Source: Chloroflexota bacterium | Lineage (GTDB): Bacteria; Chloroflexota; Anaerolineae; Anaerolineales; Villigracilaceae | NCBI GenBank assembly: GCA_021787595.1 | Contig: JAJYLQ010000016.1 | Span: 41,739-105,738 of the forward strand | DNA: 64,000 nucleotides | Direction: 5' to 3' | Shown here: positions 43,825 through 52,206 of the stretch, one piece after another | Layout: each line of letters begins with the position of its first letter | Position numbering within the stretch: the stretch's first letter is position 1 | Translations under genes and position numbers: made by a program | Notes under the pieces: generated by a model | Database searches by the model: none | The model's input: only the letters and a program-made list of their open reading frames with translations | Told to the model about the DNA's origin: nothing

Positions 43825-44928
43825 ATGATTTCTGCGATTGCTTTGATTGTAGCGGCGCTGATCCCCCTGGGCTTCCTGTTCGCAGTGAAGTCTTTCGACT
43901 TTTATCAAACAGGCAGTGCAAAATTCATCCTTTACAGCGGCGCGTGGGGAATTATCGCATATTTTCTCGCGGCGCGCATCAACACGGCATTGATCAATGC
44001 CGGCGTGGTCAGCGAAGACACCCTGGTCCGCTTCGTCGCGCCAATCATCGAAGAGACTCTCAAAGGGCTCATCCTCCTCTATTTGATCCGTCACCCCGAT
44101 TTCAAATATTTTCTCGATGGCGCCATCTACGGTTTTGCCTCCGGCATTGGCTTCGCGATTTTCGAAAACTTCGAATACGTGCTCGGTCATCCCTCCACCG
44201 CGCTGATCCTCGCCATCTCGCGCGTGCTCTCGACGAATTTGATCCACGCCACCGGCAGCGCATTGATCGGCATCGCGCTGGGCCTGGCGCATTTCAACCG
44301 CTCGCTCCTTTCCCGGACTTTATATCTGATCACCGGTCTGGGGCTTGCCATTATCATCCACAGCGGATTCAATAACATGGTCAACGACGGGGTTGCCCTG
44401 CTCTTCGCGATCGCGGCCGGGTTCGGCGGAGCGGGCGTCATCGCCGCGGCTGCCAGGCACGGCTTGAAGGAAGAGAAGGTCTGGGTCCGCGAAAAGATCG
44501 GTGAGACCGAAGGCGTGACCACCGGGGAAGCTGCCGTCGTCCGCCGGCTGGAGAGCGCAGATGAATTGCTTGCTTCACTGGCGCAGCGTTTCGGCCCGGA
44601 TAAAGCCTCGCAGTGCGAGAAATTCCTTTTTATGCAGGCCCAGCTTGCGATCCAGGGAAGGATGCTGGAAAAGATGCAGGATGAAAAGATGCGCCCGGCC
44701 ATCCAGGCGCAAATCAGCGATCTGAATCGAAAGATGAACGAATCCCGCAGGGAAGTTGGCGCGTATTGCATGTTATATTTACGCAATATCTTTCCATCCG
44801 ATGATCAGACCCTGATGGCATTGATGCAGAGCCGCATTGCAGCCAGCGCAGACGCCAACAAAGGCAAAGCCGGGACCGGCGTGTTCGACCGGCTGAAATC
44901 CAGGACCGCAGCGGATCGAAACAAATAA
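43825..44928 (+). CDS. PrsW-family intramembrane protease with C-terminal coiled-coil
   Basis: 367 residues. The membrane part (about 1-215) has eight or so helices and the PrsW motifs: IIEETLKG with the EExxK (about 74-81), FENFEY (about 112-117), HATGSALIG (about 137-145) and IHSGFNN (about 177-183). These are the proposed catalytic residues of the glutamic/metallo PrsW family, which cleaves anti-sigma factors. The C-terminal 140 residues are cytoplasmic and helical (LMQSRIAASADA). The stop lies 1 bp before the cNMP sensor gene, so it is the head of the operon. The tail ends GVFDRLKSR, echoing GVFDRLQKE at the start of 46706. Confidence 0.85.
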   Translation: MISAIALIVAALIPLGFLFAVKSFDFYQTGSAKFILYSGAWGIIAYFLAARINTALINAGVVSEDTLVRFVAPIIEETLKGLILLYLIRHPDFKYFLDGAIYGFASGIGFAIFENFEYVLGHPSTALILAISRVLSTNLIHATGSALIGIALGLAHFNRSLLSRTLYLITGLGLAIIIHSGFNNMVNDGVALLFAIAAGFGGAGVIAAAARHGLKEEKVWVREKIGETEGVTTGEAAVVRRLESADELLASLAQRFGPDKASQCEKFLFMQAQLAIQGRMLEKMQDEKMRPAIQAQISDLNRKMNESRREVGAYCMLYLRNIFPSDDQTLMALMQSRIAASADANKGKAGTGVFDRLKSRTAADRNK

Positions 44929-44929
44929 C

Positions 44930-45676
44930 ATGACTGCCAGCATCCCAAATCAACTCAGGAAAGCGTTTCTTTTTCGCGGCCTCTCCAGCGACGCCCTGAC
45001 GGCCCTCGCGCAAAAGGTCAGCGTCCGGACCCTGTCCGAGGGCGATGTGCTCATGCGCCGCGGCGAGACGGGCGATTCATTGTTCATGATTGACGAGGGC
45101 TGGTTCAAAATCGTTGCAGAAGGTCCCAGCGGCGACGAACTCATCATCAATAAGACGGGTCCCGGCGAGACCCTCGGCGAAATGGCTTTGGTGGACGAAG
45201 CGCCGCGCTCCGCGACGGTGATCGCGATTTCGAACGCCAGAGTCCTTGAGTTGAAAAAGGACGCCTTCCAGGAAATCCTCGACCAGCGGCCGGACGTTGC
45301 CCTGGCTTTGATCCGCGGTTTTTCCTCGCGCCTGCGTTTCTCGACAACCTACATTCAGAAAGCCATTGACTGGAGTCAAAAGATCGCGGCGGGTGATTAT
45401 GGCTTTATCGAAAATACCCAGCAATTTTCAGGAAACACAGAAAGCGACGACGACAAGGCCACCGAACTTCTTTCCGCATTCTTCCAGATGGTGCGAAGCG
45501 TCAAAGCGCGCGAAGATGAATTGAAGCAGCAGCTCGAAAAGCTCACGCTCGAAATTGACGAGGCGCGCCGCAAGCAGGAATTCGAAGAAATCACCGGCAC
45601 CGATTTCTATGCCAATCTCAAAGAGCAGGCCAAAAAACTGCGCGCGCAGCGCATGTCGTCGGAGAACGAAGGATAA
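44930..45676 (+). CDS. Cyclic-nucleotide-binding protein with coiled-coil tail
   Basis: 248 residues. The cNMP-binding domain (about 12-130) has the phosphate-binding cassette GETLGEMALVDEAPRSATV, with the conserved Glu and Arg that bind cAMP/cGMP. There is no DNA-binding HTH, unlike CRP. Instead comes a linker and a coiled-coil (AREDELKQQLEKLTLEID) ending in the tail EEITGTDFYANLKEQAKKLR. The same tail type ends the GAF protein at 51208 and the Cache protein at 52207. It starts 1 bp after the PrsW stop and is 11 bp from the MinD gene. A tandem adenylate cyclase lies 1.5 kb downstream. Confidence 0.88.
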   Translation: MTASIPNQLRKAFLFRGLSSDALTALAQKVSVRTLSEGDVLMRRGETGDSLFMIDEGWFKIVAEGPSGDELIINKTGPGETLGEMALVDEAPRSATVIAISNARVLELKKDAFQEILDQRPDVALALIRGFSSRLRFSTTYIQKAIDWSQKIAAGDYGFIENTQQFSGNTESDDDKATELLSAFFQMVRSVKAREDELKQQLEKLTLEIDEARRKQEFEEITGTDFYANLKEQAKKLRAQRMSSENEG

Positions 45677-45687
45677 ACGGAGGCACT

Positions 45688-46473
45688 ATGGCTGGCGGAA
45701 AAATCGTATCCATCCATTCATTTCGCGGCGGGACGGGAAAATCGAACACGACGGCGAACGTCGCATCCCAGATCGCCCTAAAGGGAAAACGCGTCGGCAT
45801 TGTGGACACCGACATTCAATCCCCCGGCATCCATGTGTTGTTCGGCCTCGACGAAACCAAAATGGGCAGGACGCTCAACGATTTCCTGCACGGCAAGTGC
45901 CCGATCAGCGAAGTCGCGTTCAACGTCGGCGAAAAAGCCGCGGATTCCGAAGGACGCGCAAAATTAGCAGGCAAAGAATTATGGCTTTTCCCGTCCTCCA
46001 TCCGCGGACGCGAGATCAGCCAGATCTTGCGCGAAGGCTATGATGTCAACCGCTTGAACGAAGGCTTCCAGACCATTTTGAAGGAACTCAAGCTGGATTA
46101 TCTTTTCATTGACACGCATCCCGGCCTCAACGAAGAAACGCTGCTGTCCATCGCCATTTCCGACATCCTCATCATCGTCCTGCGCCCCGACAATCAGGAT
46201 TTCCAGGGCACCGCCGTCACGGTGGACATTGCCCGCAGCCTCGACGTGCCCCATTTGATCCTGATGGTGAACAAGGCCGTGCCCAAATACGATTTTGCCG
46301 ATATCCAGAAACAGGTGGAGGACAAATTCCACGCGCCCGTGGCGGGCGTCCTGCCGCTCTCGTTCGATATCGCGGATAACGCCAGCAGGGATATTTTCTC
46401 GCTCCGTTCTCCCGATCACGATTGGTCGAAGGCGTTGCGCGGCGTTGCCGATGCAGTGGCGGCTGTCAAATAG
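45688..46473 (+). CDS. MinD/ParA-like ATPase (module 2)
   Basis: 261 residues. Deviant Walker A FRGGTGKSNTT (about 12-22), switch I DTDIQSPGIH (about 42-51), Walker B/switch II FIDTHPGLNEETLLS (about 134-148) and LMVNKAV (about 192). A strong GGAGG ribosome site. It is paralogous to the ATPase at 39993. With no chromosome-partitioning genes nearby and coupling to a cNMP sensor, it is likely a signalling or localisation switch rather than a Min/Par protein. A zinc-finger gene follows after 9 bp. Confidence 0.88.
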   Translation: MAGGKIVSIHSFRGGTGKSNTTANVASQIALKGKRVGIVDTDIQSPGIHVLFGLDETKMGRTLNDFLHGKCPISEVAFNVGEKAADSEGRAKLAGKELWLFPSSIRGREISQILREGYDVNRLNEGFQTILKELKLDYLFIDTHPGLNEETLLSIAISDILIIVLRPDNQDFQGTAVTVDIARSLDVPHLILMVNKAVPKYDFADIQKQVEDKFHAPVAGVLPLSFDIADNASRDIFSLRSPDHDWSKALRGVADAVAAVK

Positions 46474-46482
46474 GAGATCATT

Positions 46483-46695
46483 ATGAAATGCTGGCATTGT
46501 GAAGAACCTGCCCGCGCCGCCTGTTCCTTCTGCGGCCGCTTCGTCTGCAAGGAACACGCCAACACCATGTCCACGTTTCTGACCATGTACGTTGGCGCGA
46601 ACAACACGCCCAAGGGCCTTGCCGTGGCAAACGTCATCTGGTGCGGCGAATGCGAACCGCAGCCCGAGCCAATCTCCATGCCCGAGTTATATTAG
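46483..46695 (+). CDS. B-box-like zinc-finger microprotein
   Basis: 70 residues. MKCWHCEEPARAACSFCGRF followed by VCKEHA gives a C-x2-C...C-x2-C...C-x2-H series as in B-box zinc fingers, and a further IWCGEC completes a second site. It is likely a zinc-binding protein adaptor; binding partners are unknown. It has AGGAGA upstream and sits 9 bp after the MinD gene and 10 bp before the wHTH-like gene, so it is part of the operon. Confidence 0.8.
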   Translation: MKCWHCEEPARAACSFCGRFVCKEHANTMSTFLTMYVGANNTPKGLAVANVIWCGECEPQPEPISMPELY

Positions 46696-46705
46696 TGAGG
46701 CGCTT

Positions 46706-47065
46706 ATGCCTGGCGTATTCGACCGGTTACAAAAAGAGATAGAAGACAAGCAGGCGCAAGGCGGGATCACCGCGCTCGATCTGGCCGACCTGCCGCCCGT
46801 CCTGCGGAAGATCATGCGGCTGATGCTGCGGGAACTGCAATTGAGCTATCCCCAATTGACGGAAGCCGTCGCATCTTTCCCGGACACAGAGCGGATTCCG
46901 CGCAACGATTTGGATGAGGCGCTCGCAGCATTGACCAGCCAAAGCTGGCTGATTCGGATCGGCCAGGGCGAGAAGGCCATCTACAAAGTCAACCTGCGGC
47001 GAAAAGCGGGCAGCACCATCGCCAGCGGAATCTGGAACACGCTCGATTCAAAATTGAAGAAATAA
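46706..47065 (+). CDS. Small winged-helix-like partner of MinD ATPase (module 2)
   Basis: 119 residues, start ATG with GTGAGG upstream. It begins MPGVFDRLQKEIEDKQ, then LPPVLRKIMRLMLRELQLSY and LDEALAALTSQSWLIRIG, IYKVNLRRKAG, SGIWNTLDSK. The second half aligns in layout with the protein at 39619, which also follows a MinD-like gene. A winged-helix fold is a guess from helix spacing. Last gene of the operon; a hairpin terminator follows. Confidence 0.65.
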   Translation: MPGVFDRLQKEIEDKQAQGGITALDLADLPPVLRKIMRLMLRELQLSYPQLTEAVASFPDTERIPRNDLDEALAALTSQSWLIRIGQGEKAIYKVNLRRKAGSTIASGIWNTLDSKLKK

Positions 47066-47070
47066 AACCG

Positions 47071-47107
47071 TAGGGGCACAGCTCGCGAAGCACGCTGTGC
47101 CCCTACC
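47071..47107. terminator. Bidirectional hairpin, family D repeat
   Basis: GTAGGGGCACAGC (47071-47083) and GCTGTGCCCCTAC (47095-47107), perfect 13-bp arms, between two convergent genes. The same arm sequence occurs at 21734-21792. Confidence 0.7.
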
Positions 47108-47131
47108 GAAAACCTCTTGCACCTTTACAAT

Positions 47132-48667
47132 TTATTCTTTTGGACTGATCAATTCAAAGATGGGCATTTCCGCACTTTTGCCCTTGAGCGCAACAGATCC
47201 CAGCCTCTTCGTTTCGAAGTGGGACTGGATCGCCTCTTCGATTTTCTCGCTGACGATGATCTGATCCTTGTTGGCTTTGTTCATCAGACGGGCCGTGGTA
47301 TTGACCGTATCGCCCAGCACGTTGAATTCGCGGCGGCCGCGCGGCTCACCGACTTCGGCCACGAACGCCGCGCCGTGATTGATGCCGATCTGGCAGGTGA
47401 CCTCCGGCTGGATGCCGCCCACGGTCGGCGGTTTGATCTCACGGACGATCTGTCGAATCGCAAGCGCTGCCTCCGCGGCGCGCGCGGGGTCATTCGTATG
47501 CGCGGTCGGCACGCCGAAATAGATCACGATGTCGGAGCCGGAAAGGTGATACGTAATTTTCTTGAGTACGCCGCCGCGCGCTTCGACCGCCGCATTGATC
47601 AAAGCGAAGGCCCGCGAAAAACTGTTCACCACTTTTAATTCCTCGCCCGGCAGCGCGCGGTCCACCATTTCGGGCAGGCCGATAAAGTTGACGAACATCA
47701 CCGTCGGTTCGGGAAAATCCGGCGGGATGTGGCGTTCGGCGGCGCTCTCGACGAGGAGATTCAAAACGGGAGCCGGGATGAAACTGGCCAGCGGCTCGAT
47801 GGATTTCAACATTTCTTCGATCTCGTTGAGCAAGCCCGCCACGCCGCGCTCGAATAAAACGTTGCTGGCCTGCCGGCGGCGGGGCGTGATCTCGTATTCG
47901 CCCAGTTGATCGCCCGTCAGATCATCCACGACCAGCCTGTAGCCTTCCCTGCCCGGCTCGAAACGGAAATTGTCCTTTACGCGTTCGAAGGCTTTCAACG
48001 AAAGATTGACGCGTTCATTCATCCCGTTCGACTCGGTCAGCTTGGCCTGCTGGACGGCGGTGCCAAGCAAGACATGCTCCATGCGGCGCGGCGTGCCGAT
48101 GTCAGCGGTGAGAAAGCGTCCGGCGTGGATGCCGATCCGCATCCGGAGCTGAAGCGTGCCTTCCGGCGTTTCGATCCGCGAATAATGTTTCATGGCGCGC
48201 TGCATCCGAAGTCCCGCGCGAACCGCTTTGAGCGTGTCGTCGCGGCGTTCCGTTTCCGGGAAAAAGGCGAAGAGCGCGTCGCCGGTAAACTCCATCAAGT
48301 CGCCGCCCGATTTGCTGATGGTCTCGATCATCTCGGCAAAGTAGGCGTTGAGAACTTTCAAAAGCGAAGCCGCGCCGGCGCGCCCCTGCGAAGCATTGGC
48401 TTCCATCAAACGCGTAAAACCGGCGAGATCGGTGAACATCAATGTGCCGCGCTGCCATTCATAACGAACTTCCCCCGGACGCGGCGCGCTCTCGGAAATG
48501 AGCCGGGAAGTGTAATCATGCAAAATGCGTTGAAGAGTCCGCAGATGCTCGAAGACTCGCTCGAGCATGGTCGGTGAAGGATCCACCCAGACGGAAGCGT
48601 ATAGATCGGCGGGCAGGAGAGGCCGCAAGCGAGTTTCGATGGAAGATAAAGGAGATGAAGGCAGCAT
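47132..48667 (-). CDS. Tandem-domain class III adenylate cyclase
   Basis: 511 residues with two cyclase homology domains. C1 (about 72-255) has both metal Asp residues (FTDLAGF, D80; FTGDALFAFF, D130) but lacks the catalytic Asn/Arg (LLGTAVQQAKL). C2 (about 318-505) has lost the metal ligands (VNFIGL, N327; HLSGSDIVIYF, Ser at the Asp position) but keeps LGDTVNTTARL with Asn456/Arg460, and Lys369-370/Asp453 that select ATP. The two domains therefore make one composite active site, as in mammalian adenylate cyclases. It is convergent with the cNMP-sensor operon and may supply its cAMP. No membrane segment. Confidence 0.88.
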   Translation of the reverse strand: MLPSSPLSSIETRLRPLLPADLYASVWVDPSPTMLERVFEHLRTLQRILHDYTSRLISESAPRPGEVRYEWQRGTLMFTDLAGFTRLMEANASQGRAGAASLLKVLNAYFAEMIETISKSGGDLMEFTGDALFAFFPETERRDDTLKAVRAGLRMQRAMKHYSRIETPEGTLQLRMRIGIHAGRFLTADIGTPRRMEHVLLGTAVQQAKLTESNGMNERVNLSLKAFERVKDNFRFEPGREGYRLVVDDLTGDQLGEYEITPRRRQASNVLFERGVAGLLNEIEEMLKSIEPLASFIPAPVLNLLVESAAERHIPPDFPEPTVMFVNFIGLPEMVDRALPGEELKVVNSFSRAFALINAAVEARGGVLKKITYHLSGSDIVIYFGVPTAHTNDPARAAEAALAIRQIVREIKPPTVGGIQPEVTCQIGINHGAAFVAEVGEPRGRREFNVLGDTVNTTARLMNKANKDQIIVSEKIEEAIQSHFETKRLGSVALKGKSAEMPIFELISPKE

Positions 48668-48735
48668 AGAAAAATTATACTTGATGTTACGGAAATACCA
48701 GACAAAAAACCAATTTTATTCTCAGAGGAGACGAG

Positions 48736-49548
48736 ATGAAAAATAAAATACTCTTTGTTGTAATCGTCGGTGCCATGCTTTTGTTGGCAGCCTGCGGCGG
48801 ACAACCAGCCAGTAATAATCAACCGGCAAGTTCCACTCAACCTTCGAATTCCACTCAGCCGCCAGGTTCGGGCAGCGGATCAACGCAGGCCACACCTCAA
48901 GCCGCGATCAGCGGCGGATCCACCAGCGTTGTGTTCGATCCGGCACTGGCAACGGATGCCTCCACCAAGGAAGCCATCAGCCGCGTTTATGAAGGCCTGG
49001 TTCAGCTTGTAAACAACCAGCCCGTTGTGCTTTTAGCCGCTGGCATTACGCCCTCGCAGGACAACCTGGATTATGTGGTCACGCTCCGCCCCGGGGTCAC
49101 CTTCCATGACGGGTCGGCGCTCGATGCGGATGCCGTTGTGACAAACTTCAACCGCTGGTTCGACCCGAAGGATCCGCTGCACGGTTCCGGCGCGTACAGC
49201 GCGTGGGTTTCGGACTTCGGAGGCTTCAAAGGCGAAACTGACTCAAACGGCAAACCCAAATCAGAATTCGACGGAATCGAGAAGCAGAACGAAACAACTG
49301 TGATCCTGCACCTCAACACTCCGGATCCCAATCTGTTGACCAAATTATCTGATCCAGCCTTCTCCATTGTCAGCCCGGCGGCGCTGCAGGCTTCAGGCTT
49401 TGGCACGCCGAGCGGGAAGGATGGCGGCACAGGGCCGTACAAGATCGGCACATGGAACAACTCCGGCCTGACGCTCGATCCATTTTCCTCCTACTGGAAT
49501 GCGGCAGCCGTGCCAACCAGCAGCATGAATGTAACGCTTGGCCCGTAA
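48736..49548 (+). CDS. Short family 5 substrate-binding lipoprotein
   Basis: 270 residues. Lipobox LLAAC (Cys about 20), a Gln/Ser/Thr/Pro linker, and the N-terminal lobe of an SBP_bac_5 (oligopeptide/nickel-type) binding protein: VYEGLVQLVN (about 85), VVTLRPGVTFHDGSALDADAV (about 115) and GTGPYKIGTWN (about 235). Typical family members have about 500 residues; this one stops after the first third to half. The stop is followed by a repeat. AGAGGAG precedes the ATG. No permease genes are nearby, so it may work as a sensor or be truncated. Confidence 0.8.
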   Translation: MKNKILFVVIVGAMLLLAACGGQPASNNQPASSTQPSNSTQPPGSGSGSTQATPQAAISGGSTSVVFDPALATDASTKEAISRVYEGLVQLVNNQPVVLLAAGITPSQDNLDYVVTLRPGVTFHDGSALDADAVVTNFNRWFDPKDPLHGSGAYSAWVSDFGGFKGETDSNGKPKSEFDGIEKQNETTVILHLNTPDPNLLTKLSDPAFSIVSPAALQASGFGTPSGKDGGTGPYKIGTWNNSGLTLDPFSSYWNAAAVPTSSMNVTLGP

Positions 49549-49557
49549 TTACTGATT

Positions 49558-49710
49558 ATTGATGTTACGCAAGCTTCCCCCTCATCCCCCAACCCTTCCC
49601 CCGAAAGGGGAAGGGAGTCCCTTGCTCAGAGCTTGGAAGAAGCTGTCGCCACTTTCATGGATTGAGGCAGGGATTGATCCCGCCGAAACAGGCTGCTGCG
49701 TAACATCAAT
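49558..49710. repeat. MITE-like element E, copy 1
   Basis: Perfect 14-bp ends ATTGATGTTACGCA (49558-49571) and TGCGTAACATCAAT (49697-49710), about 153 bp long. Inside is a C-rich/G-rich palindrome (CCCTTCCCC-CGAAA-GGGGAAGGG). The same end sequence starts the element at 60598. It begins 9 bp after the stop of the truncated binding protein. Confidence 0.7.
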
Positions 49711-49855
49711 TATTAATTCAAAATTCAGTAGTGTGTGATAGATGAGCGCAAAGTCTGGAGATTTTGCGCTCCAAGACGAAACGAGCCGCTTGCGAGCGGC
49801 TCGTTTTTGTTTATCAACAGATGATCTCGTTGCGCGTCGGATCATCCGCGAAGAT

Positions 49856-51010
49856 TTAATGCGCGGTCCAATCCGGCTGGCCGTTGTACGATGAAGTGTT
49901 GGTGAGCTGGTCCACTTCGCGCGTGGAAAGCACCATTTCGTAAAGTTCCATGCCGGTGTTGTTGGCGCAGGCTTGATTTTGACCCGACACAGGACAAGCC
50001 TCGAACACGAGCCGCGTCCCGTCCGGCGACCAGATTGGATCGCCTTTTATGTTGAGATTGACAGCCAGGCTTTTGAGCGCGCTGTCTTTTACGCTGATCA
50101 AATCAACGCCGGATATTCCGCCGCGCTCCGAGCGCACCGCGATTTGTGTCCCATCCGGCGACCAGGCAGGCACGCCGTTTATCCACTGGCTGTCGGTCAG
50201 GCAATGAAAGTTGCTGCCATCGCGATTCACCGCGCAAATGTTGGCGATGCTGGGCGAGGTAAAAGAGCGGAATGCGATCAAACTTCCATCCGGCGACCAG
50301 ACCGGGTCGGAATCGGGATGCGCTTCATTCGTCAAACGCATGAGTCCGCTTCCATCTGAAGAAATGAGATACAGGGCCGAGTTGACGCTTTCGCGGCTGC
50401 TCATGAAAACAATGCTGTTTCCCGTTGGCGACCAGGCCGGGTTCGTATCGCCCGCGGGATCATCCGTCAAACGCGTCAGACCGGAGCCATCCAGGTTGAC
50501 CACGTAGATTTGAAGGGCGCCGGTCTGAAAAGATTCGAATGCAATCTGCCTGCCATCCGGCGACCAGGTCGGAGACGAATCGCGCGCCGGTTCCGTGGTG
50601 ATTCGCTTCACGACGTTGGCGGCCGGATCCATCACATAGATGTCTGTGTTGTGAGCGACTGTGGAAGCGTAAGCGATGAGTTTTCCATCGGGCGACCATT
50701 GCGGCGACTCTTCCTCGGAATCCCCGGTGGTCAATTGCCGTATGTCACTGCCGTCTGCGTTCATCAGATAGAGCTTCTTCCTGCCGCTCTGTGCGGACAC
50801 AAACACGATATGCCCGGTCGCGGGTGGCGGCGGCGTGGAAGTCGGCGCGCTGGCAGTTGGATACTTCTTCTTGGCATTCGCGCCGGAGTCCAACGGCGAC
50901 ACCCCCGCCGCGCCAGAGAGGCCGGTACCCGTACCGCAGGACGTCAGCAGGACGCTGACCATTCCAAGTACGAGAAAAACTTGCGCAACATTCAATTTGA
51001 ACCTGTTCAT
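49856..51010 (-). CDS. TolB-like PD40 lipoprotein
   Basis: 384 residues. Lipobox LLTSC (Cys about 25), a Pro/Thr linker, then six PD40 blades from residue 70 on (GHIVFVSAQSGRKKLYLMNA, QWSPDGKLIAYAST, TWSPDGRQIAFES and so on), so a beta-propeller. It is an extracytoplasmic protein likely to bind protein or polysaccharide. It is homologous in design to 42072 but without the Gly/Asn stalk. The ATG at 51010 has GGCGGAG upstream. Confidence 0.85.
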   Translation of the reverse strand: MNRFKLNVAQVFLVLGMVSVLLTSCGTGTGLSGAAGVSPLDSGANAKKKYPTASAPTSTPPPPATGHIVFVSAQSGRKKLYLMNADGSDIRQLTTGDSEEESPQWSPDGKLIAYASTVAHNTDIYVMDPAANVVKRITTEPARDSSPTWSPDGRQIAFESFQTGALQIYVVNLDGSGLTRLTDDPAGDTNPAWSPTGNSIVFMSSRESVNSALYLISSDGSGLMRLTNEAHPDSDPVWSPDGSLIAFRSFTSPSIANICAVNRDGSNFHCLTDSQWINGVPAWSPDGTQIAVRSERGGISGVDLISVKDSALKSLAVNLNIKGDPIWSPDGTRLVFEACPVSGQNQACANNTGMELYEMVLSTREVDQLTNTSSYNGQPDWTAH

Positions 51011-51207
51011 TGATCTCCGCCGACAAATGGGATGTGAAAGAAAATCGGCGTTGTCATTATAAAGGTGAGACAATGCCGATTGGTTTCCAGATTTGATAGC
51101 AAGGACAGGGAGAAGCTTTCGATGTTAATTTGGTCGCGCAAGGTATTCGAAAGGTGTCGCCCAAAGGTCACGAAAATATTCCATAATCGAAAGCCCGTCC
51201 AAGACCA

Positions 51208-52155
51208 TTATTTTTCTTTTCGCTGCGAGCGCAGCGAGCGCATTTGCCTGGCCTTATTCTGCAAATTCCTGAAATACTGCGTATCCGTAATTTCGGCAAC
51301 CTGCGAGGCGCGATGCTGCTCGTTGATCTCGATGCGTAATTTGGCGATCTCCTCGCGCAGCTTCCTTTCGCGGATGTAACCGTCCAGCGCGGCGGAAGCC
51401 AGCAGAACCAGCGCGTCCAGCACATCGCCCGAAGCGAACGGGATGATCCCGCCGGTATCCGGGTCTTTGGCGTTGATCAACTGCAGGACGCCGATGACCT
51501 CCTTATCCTTGCCTTCCAGCGGAAGCGTCAGAAAGGATTTGGAGCGATAGCCTGTATTCCTGTCGAACGCCTTCGTGCCCGAAAAGTCGAAGCCCGCGCT
51601 GGTTTCGTACGCGTCACCCACGGCAACTTTCTTCCTCATCAGCGCGACGTAGGTTGCGATGCTGGAGCGATTCTCCGAGCCATCTTCGTTATACAAGGAC
51701 AGGGGCGGGAACGTGATCTCGTTTCCGCTGGTCCCGCCCATGTTGACGTCCAGGGACAAATTGCGGACGATCACAAAGCGCAGCGTGTTGTCTTCCAGCA
51801 GATATAACGTGCCGGCATCCGCGCCCGTTACGTTCTGGGCCTCGACCACGAGCGACTCGAGCAGACGATTGAAATCTCTTTCGGCTGACAGCGCGACGCC
51901 GGCGGGGATCACCCTTCTCAGGAGCTGCAATTGTTTGTAGCGGAAGGCGGCGGCGCGTCCCATTGCATCAACGACCCGCGCCAATTGACCGACATCATCG
52001 CGCCGGCCAAGCAGGTCGGCCAGCAGCGCGGAATCGTACTCCCCCTGCTCCACTGTGTTGACAGCCTGCATGATGCGCTTCAATGGAAACTGCCCGTTGG
52101 AATTCGAATCGGTCACGCGAAAATCCGTCTGCGATCTGATCGAAGAGATAATCAA
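51208..52155 (-). CDS. GAF-domain sensor with the shared coiled-coil tail
   Basis: 315 residues. Residues about 25-85 form a HAMP-like pair of helices without a membrane segment (RIMQAVNTVEQGEYDSALLA). The GAF domain (about 110-270) has GTLYLLEDNTLRFVIVRN and GVLQLINAKD. The coiled-coil and C-terminal tail follow (IRERKLREEIAKLRIEI; VAEITDTQYFRNLQNKARQM), matching the tails of 44930 and 52207. It lies 51 bp after the Cache-HAMP gene on the same strand, so the two likely form an operon. The N-terminal start is uncertain. Confidence 0.8.
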   Translation of the reverse strand: MIISSIRSQTDFRVTDSNSNGQFPLKRIMQAVNTVEQGEYDSALLADLLGRRDDVGQLARVVDAMGRAAAFRYKQLQLLRRVIPAGVALSAERDFNRLLESLVVEAQNVTGADAGTLYLLEDNTLRFVIVRNLSLDVNMGGTSGNEITFPPLSLYNEDGSENRSSIATYVALMRKKVAVGDAYETSAGFDFSGTKAFDRNTGYRSKSFLTLPLEGKDKEVIGVLQLINAKDPDTGGIIPFASGDVLDALVLLASAALDGYIRERKLREEIAKLRIEINEQHRASQVAEITDTQYFRNLQNKARQMRSLRSQRKEK

Positions 52156-52206
52156 CCTTCGAAAGATTCTATCAAAGAATTCCCCGCCGTACGGCGGGGA
52201 ATTCCG

